In this document: in pieces, positions 17,499 through 24,449 of the stretch | Numbering within the stretch: the first letter of the stretch is position 1 | Layout: each line of letters opens with the position of its first letter | Assembly: GCA_963611355.1 (NCBI GenBank) | Contig: CAVDRM010000020.1 | Span: 1 to 40,247, forward strand | Source of the DNA: CAVDRM01 sp963611355 | GTDB lineage: Bacteria > Bacillota > Clostridia > Christensenellales > Aristaeellaceae | Direction: 5' to 3' | Length of the DNA: 40,247 nucleotides | Notes under the pieces: model-generated | Told to the model about the DNA's origin: nothing | The model's database searches: none | The model's input: only the letters and a program-made list of their open reading frames with translations | Translations under genes and position numbers: made by a program

Positions 17499-17527
17499 TT
17501 GCAAAACGCATCATTCTTTGGTATAAT
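17499..17527 (+). promoter_or_regulatory. Promoter of the methyltransferase/rho-like genes
   Basis: TTGCAA (17499-17504), 17-nt spacer, TATAAT (17522-17527). The expected transcription start coincides with an in-frame GTG at 17534. No other promoter is visible before the rho-like gene, so this one probably drives both. Confidence 0.8.
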
Positions 17528-17572
17528 GATTTCGTGGTTGAATACACCGTATTTTTTTCACGAGGCGATTCA

Positions 17573-18562
17573 TTGAATTTAGCATTTGCGTTGAAACCCC
17601 ATGAAAATGCACGCTATCAACAGGTGCTGCACAGCCTGTCTGTACATGAACTGGAATGTCTATTGGACAAAGCGGGGATTAACTCATCTGTCTCCCTCAC
17701 GCATATGGGAGGCGCTGATTTTTTAGCCTTTTCCCTGCCAAATGACAGAATGGACGCGCTTTCGCTTTTATTCCGCCATTCCTGTCTTTACTTCGCCGCG
17801 GAAGCAGAGAACAGCGGCTCTTTGCGCCCTGTTAAGGTCTGCCGTTCCGCCTTTGTTCCCCCGCATATGCCGGATGTACCGAAATACAAGGGAAAAACGA
17901 ATGCCACCTTCACCCGCCTGCTCATCAATCTGGCGCTCTGTGCCTGTGAAACACAGACAGCAGCCCCGCTCACGCTGCTTGACCCCATGTGCGGCCGCGG
18001 AACAGCGCTTTTCTGTGCGCTGACCGATGGCATGAATGCCGTCGGCTTGGATGCCGATGCCCGTTCTCTGCATGAGGGAATGTGCTACATGGAAAATTTT
18101 TTCAAATTTGAACGCATCAGCTTTTCCGTCAAGCGCTCCTCCAAGACGCTGAGTCAGGGCAGAAGTGCGCCGGAAACACGGTACAGTATCGGCGAAAAGG
18201 ACAGTCGGCGGTGTCTTTCCTTCATTCATGCGGATGCCCGAAGCGCTGTTCCGGCTGTTTCCAAGGAAACGGCGGACATCCTCTGCGTTGACCTGCCATA
18301 CGGCGTTCAGCACGCGCCGACAAAGGGCAAAACAGTTGACGTCTTGGAATCTCTCCTGGCCGAGGCCATCCCCCTATGGAAGGCCGCATTAAAAAAAGGC
18401 GGCGGGCTTTCCGTTTCCTTCAACACCTACACGCTGAAAAGGGATTTGCTGGCCGCGCTTTTGCAAAGCAGCGGTCTGACCGTCCTTGATGCGCCCTATA
18501 CAGGATTTGAACACTGGGTTGAACAGGCCGTGTCCCGCGACGTTCTCGTCGCACGCAAATAA
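17573..18562 (+). CDS. Putative RNA (guanine-N2)-type methyltransferase
   Basis: A class I SAM-dependent methyltransferase of about 329 residues. The SAM site is D-P-M-C-G-R-G-T followed by G-L-D-A-D (motif II), and the catalytic motif is V-D-L-P-Y-G, a variant of the D-P-P-Y-G of TRM11/Trm14-type RNA m2G methyltransferases. The first 110 residues may be a reduced RNA-binding module; a standard THUMP domain is not obvious. The start is uncertain. TTG 17573 has GAGGCG 6 nt upstream and fits the leader. GTG 17534 in the same frame sits on the expected transcription start and would be leaderless. The rho-like gene follows with a gap of 60 nt and no terminator. Confidence 0.78.
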   Translation: MNLAFALKPHENARYQQVLHSLSVHELECLLDKAGINSSVSLTHMGGADFLAFSLPNDRMDALSLLFRHSCLYFAAEAENSGSLRPVKVCRSAFVPPHMPDVPKYKGKTNATFTRLLINLALCACETQTAAPLTLLDPMCGRGTALFCALTDGMNAVGLDADARSLHEGMCYMENFFKFERISFSVKRSSKTLSQGRSAPETRYSIGEKDSRRCLSFIHADARSAVPAVSKETADILCVDLPYGVQHAPTKGKTVDVLESLLAEAIPLWKAALKKGGGLSVSFNTYTLKRDLLAALLQSSGLTVLDAPYTGFEHWVEQAVSRDVLVARK

Positions 18563-18622
18563 TTCTTCTGTCATCTCATCATTTCCCCAACATTCAATTT
18601 TATATCGGAGGCATTGTCAAAC

Positions 18623-20623
18623 ATGAGTGAAAATTTTGAAAGCATGAGCGTATTAGAGCTTCGCAGCTTGGCCAAGGAAATGGGCGTGAAGCTGGGAGCC
18701 GGCATCAACAAGCAGGGCATTGTGGAAAAGTTGCAGGCCGCTGCCGCAAAGAACGCTGCCGCCGCACAGTCTGCTGTGTCGTCCGCTTCTGCTGCGGAGT
18801 CCGCGCCGGAAACAGCCGCACAGCCCCGCGTCCGTTCCGCATCCATCATCACCGATGATGACAGCGGCTGGAACGGCGATGATGATGTGCCCGTTTTGAC
18901 AGCGAATGCTGCTCGTGCTTCCAAGCAGAAGGCTTCCTCCGTCCCCGTGGCAGCGGCCTCCGCTGCCACGTCGCAGACCGCTGCGCCGGCGCAGCAGCAC
19001 CCCAGCGTGTTAAGCTCCATCTCCAGTAAAGCTCCGGCTTTTACAATGGAAGGCGCCCGAGCATGGCATAATCCCCGCGCCTTCTCCCCCAGCAGCAATT
19101 ATCAGGCGCAGAATTATCAGAATCCTTCCTATCAAAATTCCGGCTATCAGAACCCGAATTATCAGAACACCGGTGCCGGCTATCAGCCGCGCACGCCGGT
19201 GCAGCAGCGTCCCGCCTACGGTCAGACACAAGCACCCGTTCAGCAGCGTCCGACCTATCCGCAGACGCAGACGCCTGCGGCGCAGCAGCGCTCCTATCCC
19301 GCGCCGCAGCGCTTCGGCCCTGCCGACCAAAACAGCTATCAGCAGGACAACCCGCAGGATTACCGTGCGTCCGGCGGGTATGAGCAGCGTCAATCCGGCT
19401 ATCAGGATTACCGCCCCTCTTATCAGCCGCGCAGCGCGGGCTATAACAGCGGATATAACACGGGCTATGCCCCGCGTGACAATGCCGTGCAGCAGCGCCC
19501 TACACTGAATGACCTGATGTCTGCCGGAGAATGCATTGACGGCAGCGGCATTTTAGAGCCGCAGCCGGAGGGACACGGCTTTCTCCGCTCCAACGGCCTG
19601 CTGCCGGGCAAGAATGATGTATATGTATCCTATGCGCAGATTCGCCGCTTTCATCTGCGCTCCGGCGACTATATCGAGGGGAAGACCCGCGCCCCGCGTG
19701 ACACAGACCGCTTCAGCAACCTCCTTTACATCACCAAGGTCAACGATGTCCCTGTGGATGATGTAGGCGAACGGCCGCAGTTTGACCAGATGACCGCCAT
19801 GTATCCGCGCAAGCGCCTGGTTTTGACCCCGCGTGCAGCCGGAAACATCCTTCTGCGCCAAATCGATACGCTCACTCCCCTGGGCTTCGGCCAGCGTGCC
19901 TTGGTCGCTTCCCCGTCCGCAGCGGATCAGAATGCCTTCTTAAAGATGCTGACGGATACGATTTCTCAGCGTCACCCCAGCACCAAGCAGATGATGCTGC
20001 TGATTGACGAAAAACCGGAGGAGGCCACCGCCCTGCGGGACAAGGTAAAGGGCGAAGTGCTGGCCGCCAACATGGACGAAACGCCCGAAACGCAGGTCCG
20101 CGTGTGCGAGCTGGCGCTGGAGCGCGCCATGCGTCTCGTGGAGCAGAAAAATGATGTCGTCATCATTGTTGATGATATGAATCGGCTGCTGAACGCCTAT
20201 GACATGGCCGCGCCTCAGAATGCCCGTCCCCTGCCCTGCGGAGTGACCGGCTACGCCTTCAGCCGCGTCCGTTGCTTCTTCGGCGCTGCCCGCCTGACCA
20301 AGGAGGGAGGCAGCCTGACTATCATCGCCCTGACCCGTGTCAATGGCGATGCAGTGTCGGAAATGCTGCTGCGCAAGCTGCGCTCTGCCGCCAACGCGGT
20401 CTGGACGCTGGCCGATGACACCGAGAATGTTCAGCTCGATTTGGCCTCCTGCCGTACCCAGCGCGATGATTTGCAATTCACCGATGCTGAAGAAGCGCTG
20501 GCGGAAAAGCTGCGTCAGGTGCTGGCGCAAAAGGGGCAGCCTGCCTTAAATCAGCTCTTTGAGGACGCCATCGATCAGGAAGCGCTGAATGTCCGCGCAG
20601 GACTGCTGCTGAATCAGGAATAA
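18623..20623 (+). CDS. rho: Rho-family protein with degenerate P-loop and prion-like insert
   Basis: This 666-residue protein is homologous to transcription termination factor Rho. Order: Rho N-terminal helical domain (1 to about 48), Ala-rich linker, Q/N/Y-rich low-complexity tract (about 156-293), RNA-binding cold-shock-like domain (G-H-G-F-L-R, V-Y-V-S-Y-A-Q-I-R-R-F), then the ATPase-like domain. In that domain the catalytic Glu463 (L-I-D-E-K-P-E-E) and Walker B Asp517 are kept. The Walker A segment after G-Q-R-A-L-V-A is S-P-S-A-A-D-Q-N, so the P-loop Gly, Lys and Thr are Asp435, Gln436 and Asn437. The arginine-finger block R-S-G-T-R is S-C-R-T-Q-R, and the R-loop region E-E-F-K-G-T-G-N is replaced. 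ATP-driven translocation is therefore doubtful. ATG 18623 lies 11 nt after GGAGG; the TTG at 18614 is too close. Homology is certain; a terminator role is not. Confidence 0.88.
   Translation: MSENFESMSVLELRSLAKEMGVKLGAGINKQGIVEKLQAAAAKNAAAAQSAVSSASAAESAPETAAQPRVRSASIITDDDSGWNGDDDVPVLTANAARASKQKASSVPVAAASAATSQTAAPAQQHPSVLSSISSKAPAFTMEGARAWHNPRAFSPSSNYQAQNYQNPSYQNSGYQNPNYQNTGAGYQPRTPVQQRPAYGQTQAPVQQRPTYPQTQTPAAQQRSYPAPQRFGPADQNSYQQDNPQDYRASGGYEQRQSGYQDYRPSYQPRSAGYNSGYNTGYAPRDNAVQQRPTLNDLMSAGECIDGSGILEPQPEGHGFLRSNGLLPGKNDVYVSYAQIRRFHLRSGDYIEGKTRAPRDTDRFSNLLYITKVNDVPVDDVGERPQFDQMTAMYPRKRLVLTPRAAGNILLRQIDTLTPLGFGQRALVASPSAADQNAFLKMLTDTISQRHPSTKQMMLLIDEKPEEATALRDKVKGEVLAANMDETPETQVRVCELALERAMRLVEQKNDVVIIVDDMNRLLNAYDMAAPQNARPLPCGVTGYAFSRVRCFFGAARLTKEGGSLTIIALTRVNGDAVSEMLLRKLRSAANAVWTLADDTENVQLDLASCRTQRDDLQFTDAEEALAEKLRQVLAQKGQPALNQLFEDAIDQEALNVRAGLLLNQE
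19111..19170 (+). repeat. 15-nt tandem repeats in the rho-like gene
   Basis: Four 15-nt units encode N-Y-Q-N-P, S-Y-Q-N-S, G-Y-Q-N-P and N-Y-Q-N-T. They sit inside the Q/N/Y-rich tract, which continues with less regular Y-Q, Q-Q-R-P and G-Y-N-S repeats to about 19500. Confidence 0.8.
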
Positions 20624-20670
20624 TTCTTCCTCAAAATATTCAGGACTGCCTTCTACTAATCCCACGGCCG

Positions 20671-20695
20671 CGCCGCATTGACAATCAATGCGGCG
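20671..20695. promoter_or_regulatory. 10-bp dyad overlapping the capA-like -35 box
   Basis: CGCCGCATTG (20671-20680) and CAATGCGGCG (20686-20695) form a perfect inverted repeat with the loop ACAAT. It follows the rho-like gene but has no proper T-tract, and it contains the TTGACA of the next promoter. It may be a Rho-gene terminator, an operator, or both. Confidence 0.55.
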
Positions 20696-20706
20696 TCTTG
20701 TATAAT
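20678..20706 (+). promoter_or_regulatory. Consensus promoter of the capA-like/UMF1 genes
   Basis: Perfect TTGACA (20678-20683), 17-nt spacer and perfect TATAAT (20701-20706), the only full-consensus promoter found in this window. The mRNA leader before the coding start at 20862 is about 150 nt. Confidence 0.8.
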
Positions 20707-20861
20707 GAGGAAGGATTTTGGGATGCGCATAGGCCGCTGCTTCAGCTGTCCTGATGCTGCTAGATGTGATTAAAGAGGGAGAAAACAAATGGCGAATCAT
20801 TCCGCCATATGTCAATCGTTCTGCCATTCGGCGAAAATGTTCATGGGGAGGATTAATCGGC

Positions 20862-21932
20862 ATGAAAAAGACGGCCGCGCTGCTTCTGCTATGGGTGATG
20901 GTCTGCGCTTTGCCGCCCGCATCGGCGGAAACACAGGTCATCCGCATGACCTGTGCGGGGGATGCGCTGCTGGGCTGCAATGAAAAGGTGCGCCCGCAGG
21001 ACTACGCCTTTGACCGCTACATCGAACAATACGGCTATGAATACCCGTTCGCCGGACTGATGGACTTATTTGCCAATGATGACATTACGCTGGTCAATTT
21101 GGAAGTGGTGCTATCGGACAATCCGGACGAAAAGGCATCCAAGAGCCGGTATAATTTCCGCGGACCGACGGACTATGCAAAGATTTTGTCCGCAAGCAGC
21201 GTAGAGGTCGTCAATCTGGCCAACAATCATACGATGGATCACGGGCAGACCGCCTTTGATGATACCATTCAGGCGCTGGAGGCGGAGGGCATCCGCTACT
21301 GCGGATCGACAGCAGGCGGCAGCTATATCTATATTTATGAAAAGGGCGATATCAAAATCGGCTTTATCGGCGTGCTGCCGGGCTACTGGGTAAAAAGCCA
21401 AGCCAACAAGGACGATTTGATTTCCAAGTTCGATGCGCTGAAGGCGGCGGGCTGTCAGGTCATCGTCGCCTCTCTGCACTGCGGCAAGGAATATCTGGCC
21501 AAGCATGACGATATTCACGATAAATACGAACGAATCTGCATCAAATACGGGGCGAATATCATCATCGGGACGCATCCGCATGTGCCGCAGGGCATCAGCA
21601 TCAAGGACGGCGTCACGCACATTTATTCCTTGGGCAATTCCTCCTTCGGCGGGAACACGGGCGTGGACGAAAGGCTGTCCTGCATTCAGAGCTATGTGGC
21701 GACCTTTGATTTCTACTTTGAAGATTCGGTCTATACCGGCCATCAAATGACCATCTGGCCGATTCACATCAGCGGTACATCGCCGGAAAACAATTATCAG
21801 CCCGTGCTGGTCAGCGGGGCGCAGGCCGAAAAGGTCATGAAGATGATTCAGAAGGACACAAGATTCAAGCTCAATCCCTATGCGGAAGGTCAGGGCGCGG
21901 TGCAGGATTTTGTCGCGTGGCCGGCGAATTAA
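20862..21932 (+). CDS. CapA-family (PGA_cap) secreted metallophosphoesterase-like protein
   Basis: A 356-residue exported protein with a signal peptide (residues 1-22, ending A-S-A-E) and the CapA fold of the calcineurin-like phosphoesterase superfamily. Motifs are C-A-G-D-A-L-L-G (metal site), N-L-E-V-V, the signature N-L-A-N-N-H-T-M-D-H-G, S-L-H-C-G-K-E-Y, G-T-H-P-H-V-P-Q and Y-S-L-G-N. Family members are linked to poly-gamma-glutamate synthesis or remodelling. No capB or capC gene is nearby, so a wall-related role with an unknown substrate is more likely than capsule synthesis. The start at 20862 has GGGGAGG upstream and begins the signal peptide; the frame stays open to 20754, but that region lacks a good site. 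The UMF1 transporter gene follows after 33 nt. Confidence 0.85.
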   Translation: MKKTAALLLLWVMVCALPPASAETQVIRMTCAGDALLGCNEKVRPQDYAFDRYIEQYGYEYPFAGLMDLFANDDITLVNLEVVLSDNPDEKASKSRYNFRGPTDYAKILSASSVEVVNLANNHTMDHGQTAFDDTIQALEAEGIRYCGSTAGGSYIYIYEKGDIKIGFIGVLPGYWVKSQANKDDLISKFDALKAAGCQVIVASLHCGKEYLAKHDDIHDKYERICIKYGANIIIGTHPHVPQGISIKDGVTHIYSLGNSSFGGNTGVDERLSCIQSYVATFDFYFEDSVYTGHQMTIWPIHISGTSPENNYQPVLVSGAQAEKVMKMIQKDTRFKLNPYAEGQGAVQDFVAWPAN

Positions 21933-21965
21933 GGCTTAGTGAAAACTGTCATGGAGGGAAAAACA

Positions 21966-23531
21966 TTGAAGCACAACCGTTTTACCAAGCGTGAGTGGAG
22001 CTGGATCATGTACGACTGGGCGAACTCCGTGTACGCCACCAACATCATGGCCGCGATTTTTCCGACCATTTTTGTCGCCATCGCCGGAGACGGCGGCGAC
22101 CAATGGTGGGGCTATGCGACCTCGTGCGCGACCTTCGTCGTGGCGCTTTTAGCGCCGCTCCTGGGCGCCATCGCCGATTACAAGGGCATGAAGAAAAAGC
22201 TGTTCACTGTCTTTATGCTGCTGGGCGTTGTGTTCACGGCGCTGATTGCCGTGACGGACAACTGGAAGGTCATGCTGGTGGGCTATGTCGTTTCCCGCAT
22301 CGGCTTTTCCGGCTCAAACCTGTTCTATGATTCATTTCTGACGGACGTGACAACGGACGAGCGCATGGATCGCGTGTCCTCCTGGGGCTACGCAATGGGC
22401 TACATCGGCGGCAGCACCATCCCGTTTGTGATTTCCATCGCCGTGCTGGTCATGCTGGGCTATGACAACTCGTTTGCGCAGAAGTTTTCCGTGCTGATTA
22501 CGAGCGTTTGGTGGCTTTTGTTCTCCCTGCCTTTCCTTAAAAATGTCGAGCAGACGCATTATATCGAGTACACCGGCAGCCATTCCGTGAAGGAGACCTT
22601 CCGCAACATCGGCAGAACGTGCAGGGACATCTGCAGTCGCAAGGGTCTGCTGCTCTACATCATCGCCTATTTCTTCTATATTGACGGCGTGGGCACGATT
22701 ATCAGCATCTCGACGGCCTACGGCTCGGTGCTGGGGCTGGGCACGGTCGGCATGATTTTGGCCCTGCTGGTGACGCAGATTGTCGCCGTCCCCTGCTCCA
22801 TCCTCTTCAGCCGTCTGGCGGAAAAGACAAACGCCCGCAAAGCGCTGTCCGGCGCGATTTTGGTGTACTTCCTCATCTGCGTGGTCGGCTTCTACATGGG
22901 CTTCTCCTTAGAGCCGCATCAGGAGGCGTATGAGGCGGAGCTGGCGGAGCAGTTTGAATCCGCCGTGGGGCAGTACGCGCCGGAGGAGCTGGACGGGAAC
23001 GGCACGGAGGCGTACAAGGCCGCGTATGAAGCGTTTGTGGACGCGGCGAAAAGCGCCTTCCTCAAGGACGATGCCGCCGCAAGGCTGGCCGCGCTGGAGC
23101 TGACATCGGACGCGACGGATGACATCACCGTGGGGCTTATCAACGGCTTCAAAGCCCCGCTCAAGGAGGCGGCGCTGGCGTTTGCTTCGAATCAGGCTGA
23201 CGTCATCGGCAATTACAAAGCCGCCATCGGCTTTTCCACCATCCTCTTTTGGGCGATGGCCTTCCTGGTCGGCACGGTGCAGGGCGGCATTCAGGCGGTC
23301 TCCCGCTCGTACTTCGGCAAGCTCGTGCCCAAGGAGCGCTCCAACGAATTTTTCGGCTTCTTTGATATTTTCGGCAAGTTCGCCACCGTCATCGGCCCGC
23401 TGCTTTATTCTTTGATTGCCGGCTGGACAGGCCGCTCGTCCTACGGCGTGCTGTGCCTGTGCGTGCTGTTCATGGTCGGCTTCGTCATCATGACTGCCGG
23501 ACGGAAAGTAATGGACAGCTTGTCTAATTAA
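21966..23531 (+). CDS. MFS transporter, UMF1 family
   Basis: A 521-residue membrane protein with about 12 hydrophobic segments. The N-terminal Y-D-W-A-N-S-V-Y-A-T-N-I and the following F-P-T-I-F segment are typical of the UMF1/Atg22-like branch of the major facilitator superfamily, and Q-A-V-S-R-S-Y-F-G-K-L-V-P near the C-terminal half also fits. Substrates of bacterial members are poorly known. An unusual soluble insertion of about 105 residues, rich in Ala, Glu and Asp (about 318-420), interrupts the second half between membrane segments. TTG 21966 is chosen because GGAGGG (21953-21958) sits 7 nt upstream. The in-frame GTG at 21939 has no site of its own. Probably co-transcribed with the capA-like gene. 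Confidence 0.85.
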   Translation: MKHNRFTKREWSWIMYDWANSVYATNIMAAIFPTIFVAIAGDGGDQWWGYATSCATFVVALLAPLLGAIADYKGMKKKLFTVFMLLGVVFTALIAVTDNWKVMLVGYVVSRIGFSGSNLFYDSFLTDVTTDERMDRVSSWGYAMGYIGGSTIPFVISIAVLVMLGYDNSFAQKFSVLITSVWWLLFSLPFLKNVEQTHYIEYTGSHSVKETFRNIGRTCRDICSRKGLLLYIIAYFFYIDGVGTIISISTAYGSVLGLGTVGMILALLVTQIVAVPCSILFSRLAEKTNARKALSGAILVYFLICVVGFYMGFSLEPHQEAYEAELAEQFESAVGQYAPEELDGNGTEAYKAAYEAFVDAAKSAFLKDDAAARLAALELTSDATDDITVGLINGFKAPLKEAALAFASNQADVIGNYKAAIGFSTILFWAMAFLVGTVQGGIQAVSRSYFGKLVPKERSNEFFGFFDIFGKFATVIGPLLYSLIAGWTGRSSYGVLCLCVLFMVGFVIMTAGRKVMDSLSN

Positions 23532-23539
23532 CAAAACAG

Positions 23540-23608
23540 CAGGAACGGCAATACCTTTTTCGGATGTCAGAATATGCTCGAAAAAGAATCTGCCGTTCCT
23601 GTTTTTTT
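23540..23608 (+). terminator. Two-tier hairpin terminator before exoA
   Basis: CAGGAACGGCA (23540-23550) pairs with TGCCGTTCCTG (23591-23601), and nested CTTTTTCG (23555-23562) pairs with CGAAAAAG (23579-23586). Seven T follow at 23602-23608. The exonuclease start codon lies only 18 nt after the T-tract. Confidence 0.8.
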
Positions 23609-23626
23609 CAGAAAAAGAGGACTGCA

Positions 23627-24382
23627 ATGAAATTCATTTCATGGAATGTAAACGGGCTGCGTGCTGCGCTGACGAAGGGCTTTATGGAGGTATTTACCGC
23701 CTTGGACGCGGACATTTTCTGTCTTCAGGAGACCAAGCTTCAGTCGGGTCAGGCGGAGCTAAAGCTGGACGGCTATCACCAGTATTGGCATTACGCGGAG
23801 AAAAAGGGCTATTCCGGCACGGCCGTTTTTTCCAGGCGGGAGGCGCTTTCCGTGCGCTATGGCATCGGAGAGAACGAGTTTGACCACGAGGGGCGCGTCA
23901 TCACGCTGGATTTGGGCGATTTGTATTTTGTGAATGTGTACACGCCCAATGCGCAGGACGGTCTCAGGCGGCTGGACTATCGGATGCGCTGGGAGGACGC
24001 TTTTCTGCATTATCTCAAGCGGCTTGAAGTGGAAAAGCCCGTCGTTTTCTGCGGCGATTTGAATGTCGCGCACGAGGAAATCGACATTAAAAACCCCAAG
24101 AGCAACCGAAAAAACGCCGGCTTCACCGACGAGGAGCGCGGCAAAATGACGGCGCTTTTGAATGCGGGCTTTGTCGATACCTTCCGCGCCCTGCATCCGG
24201 ACACGGCCAATGCGTATTCGTGGTGGTCGTACCGCTTCCATGCGCGGGAGAACAATTCGGGCTGGCGCATTGACTATTTCATCGTCTCCGAGGCGCTGCG
24301 TCCCCGCATTCTGTCCGCGTCCATCCACCCTGAAATCTTCGGCTCCGATCATTGTCCGGTCGAGCTGGTGCTGAGCGACTGA
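23627..24382 (+). CDS. Exodeoxyribonuclease III / AP endonuclease
   Basis: A 251-residue enzyme of the ExoIII (xthA/exoA) family of the endonuclease/exonuclease/phosphatase superfamily. It cuts DNA 5' to abasic sites and degrades 3' ends in base excision repair. Motifs in order: F-I-S-W-N-V-N-G-L-R (start), L-Q-E-T-K-L (metal-binding Glu), Y-F-V-N-V-Y-T-P-N, V-F-C-G-D-L-N-V-A-H (catalytic Asp/Asn), N-S-G-W-R-I-D-Y-F and G-S-D-H-C-P-V near the end (catalytic Asp-His). Length and motif order are canonical. AAGAGG precedes ATG 23627. No separate promoter is visible, so transcription must pass the hairpin directly upstream. Confidence 0.95.
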   Translation: MKFISWNVNGLRAALTKGFMEVFTALDADIFCLQETKLQSGQAELKLDGYHQYWHYAEKKGYSGTAVFSRREALSVRYGIGENEFDHEGRVITLDLGDLYFVNVYTPNAQDGLRRLDYRMRWEDAFLHYLKRLEVEKPVVFCGDLNVAHEEIDIKNPKSNRKNAGFTDEERGKMTALLNAGFVDTFRALHPDTANAYSWWSYRFHARENNSGWRIDYFIVSEALRPRILSASIHPEIFGSDHCPVELVLSD

Positions 24383-24401
24383 ACCGATGCGGAGAGCGAA
24401 A

Positions 24402-24441
24402 AAAAAGAGGAGTTGAGCATTGTTCTCTCACTCCTCTTTTT
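24402..24441. terminator. Bidirectional terminator between exoA and the histidine kinase
   Basis: AAAAAGAGGAGT (24402-24413) pairs perfectly with ACTCCTCTTTTT (24430-24441). The A and T runs at the stem ends serve both converging genes. Confidence 0.85.
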
Positions 24442-24449
24442 GTTAACCT

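Noticed and set aside
20789..20983. 64-residue frame with GAGGGAG upstream, overlapping the capA-like start
   Set aside because: The ribosome site is fair and it could be a short leader frame, but the peptide is nondescript and mostly overlaps the signal-peptide region in another frame. Not enough to call a gene.
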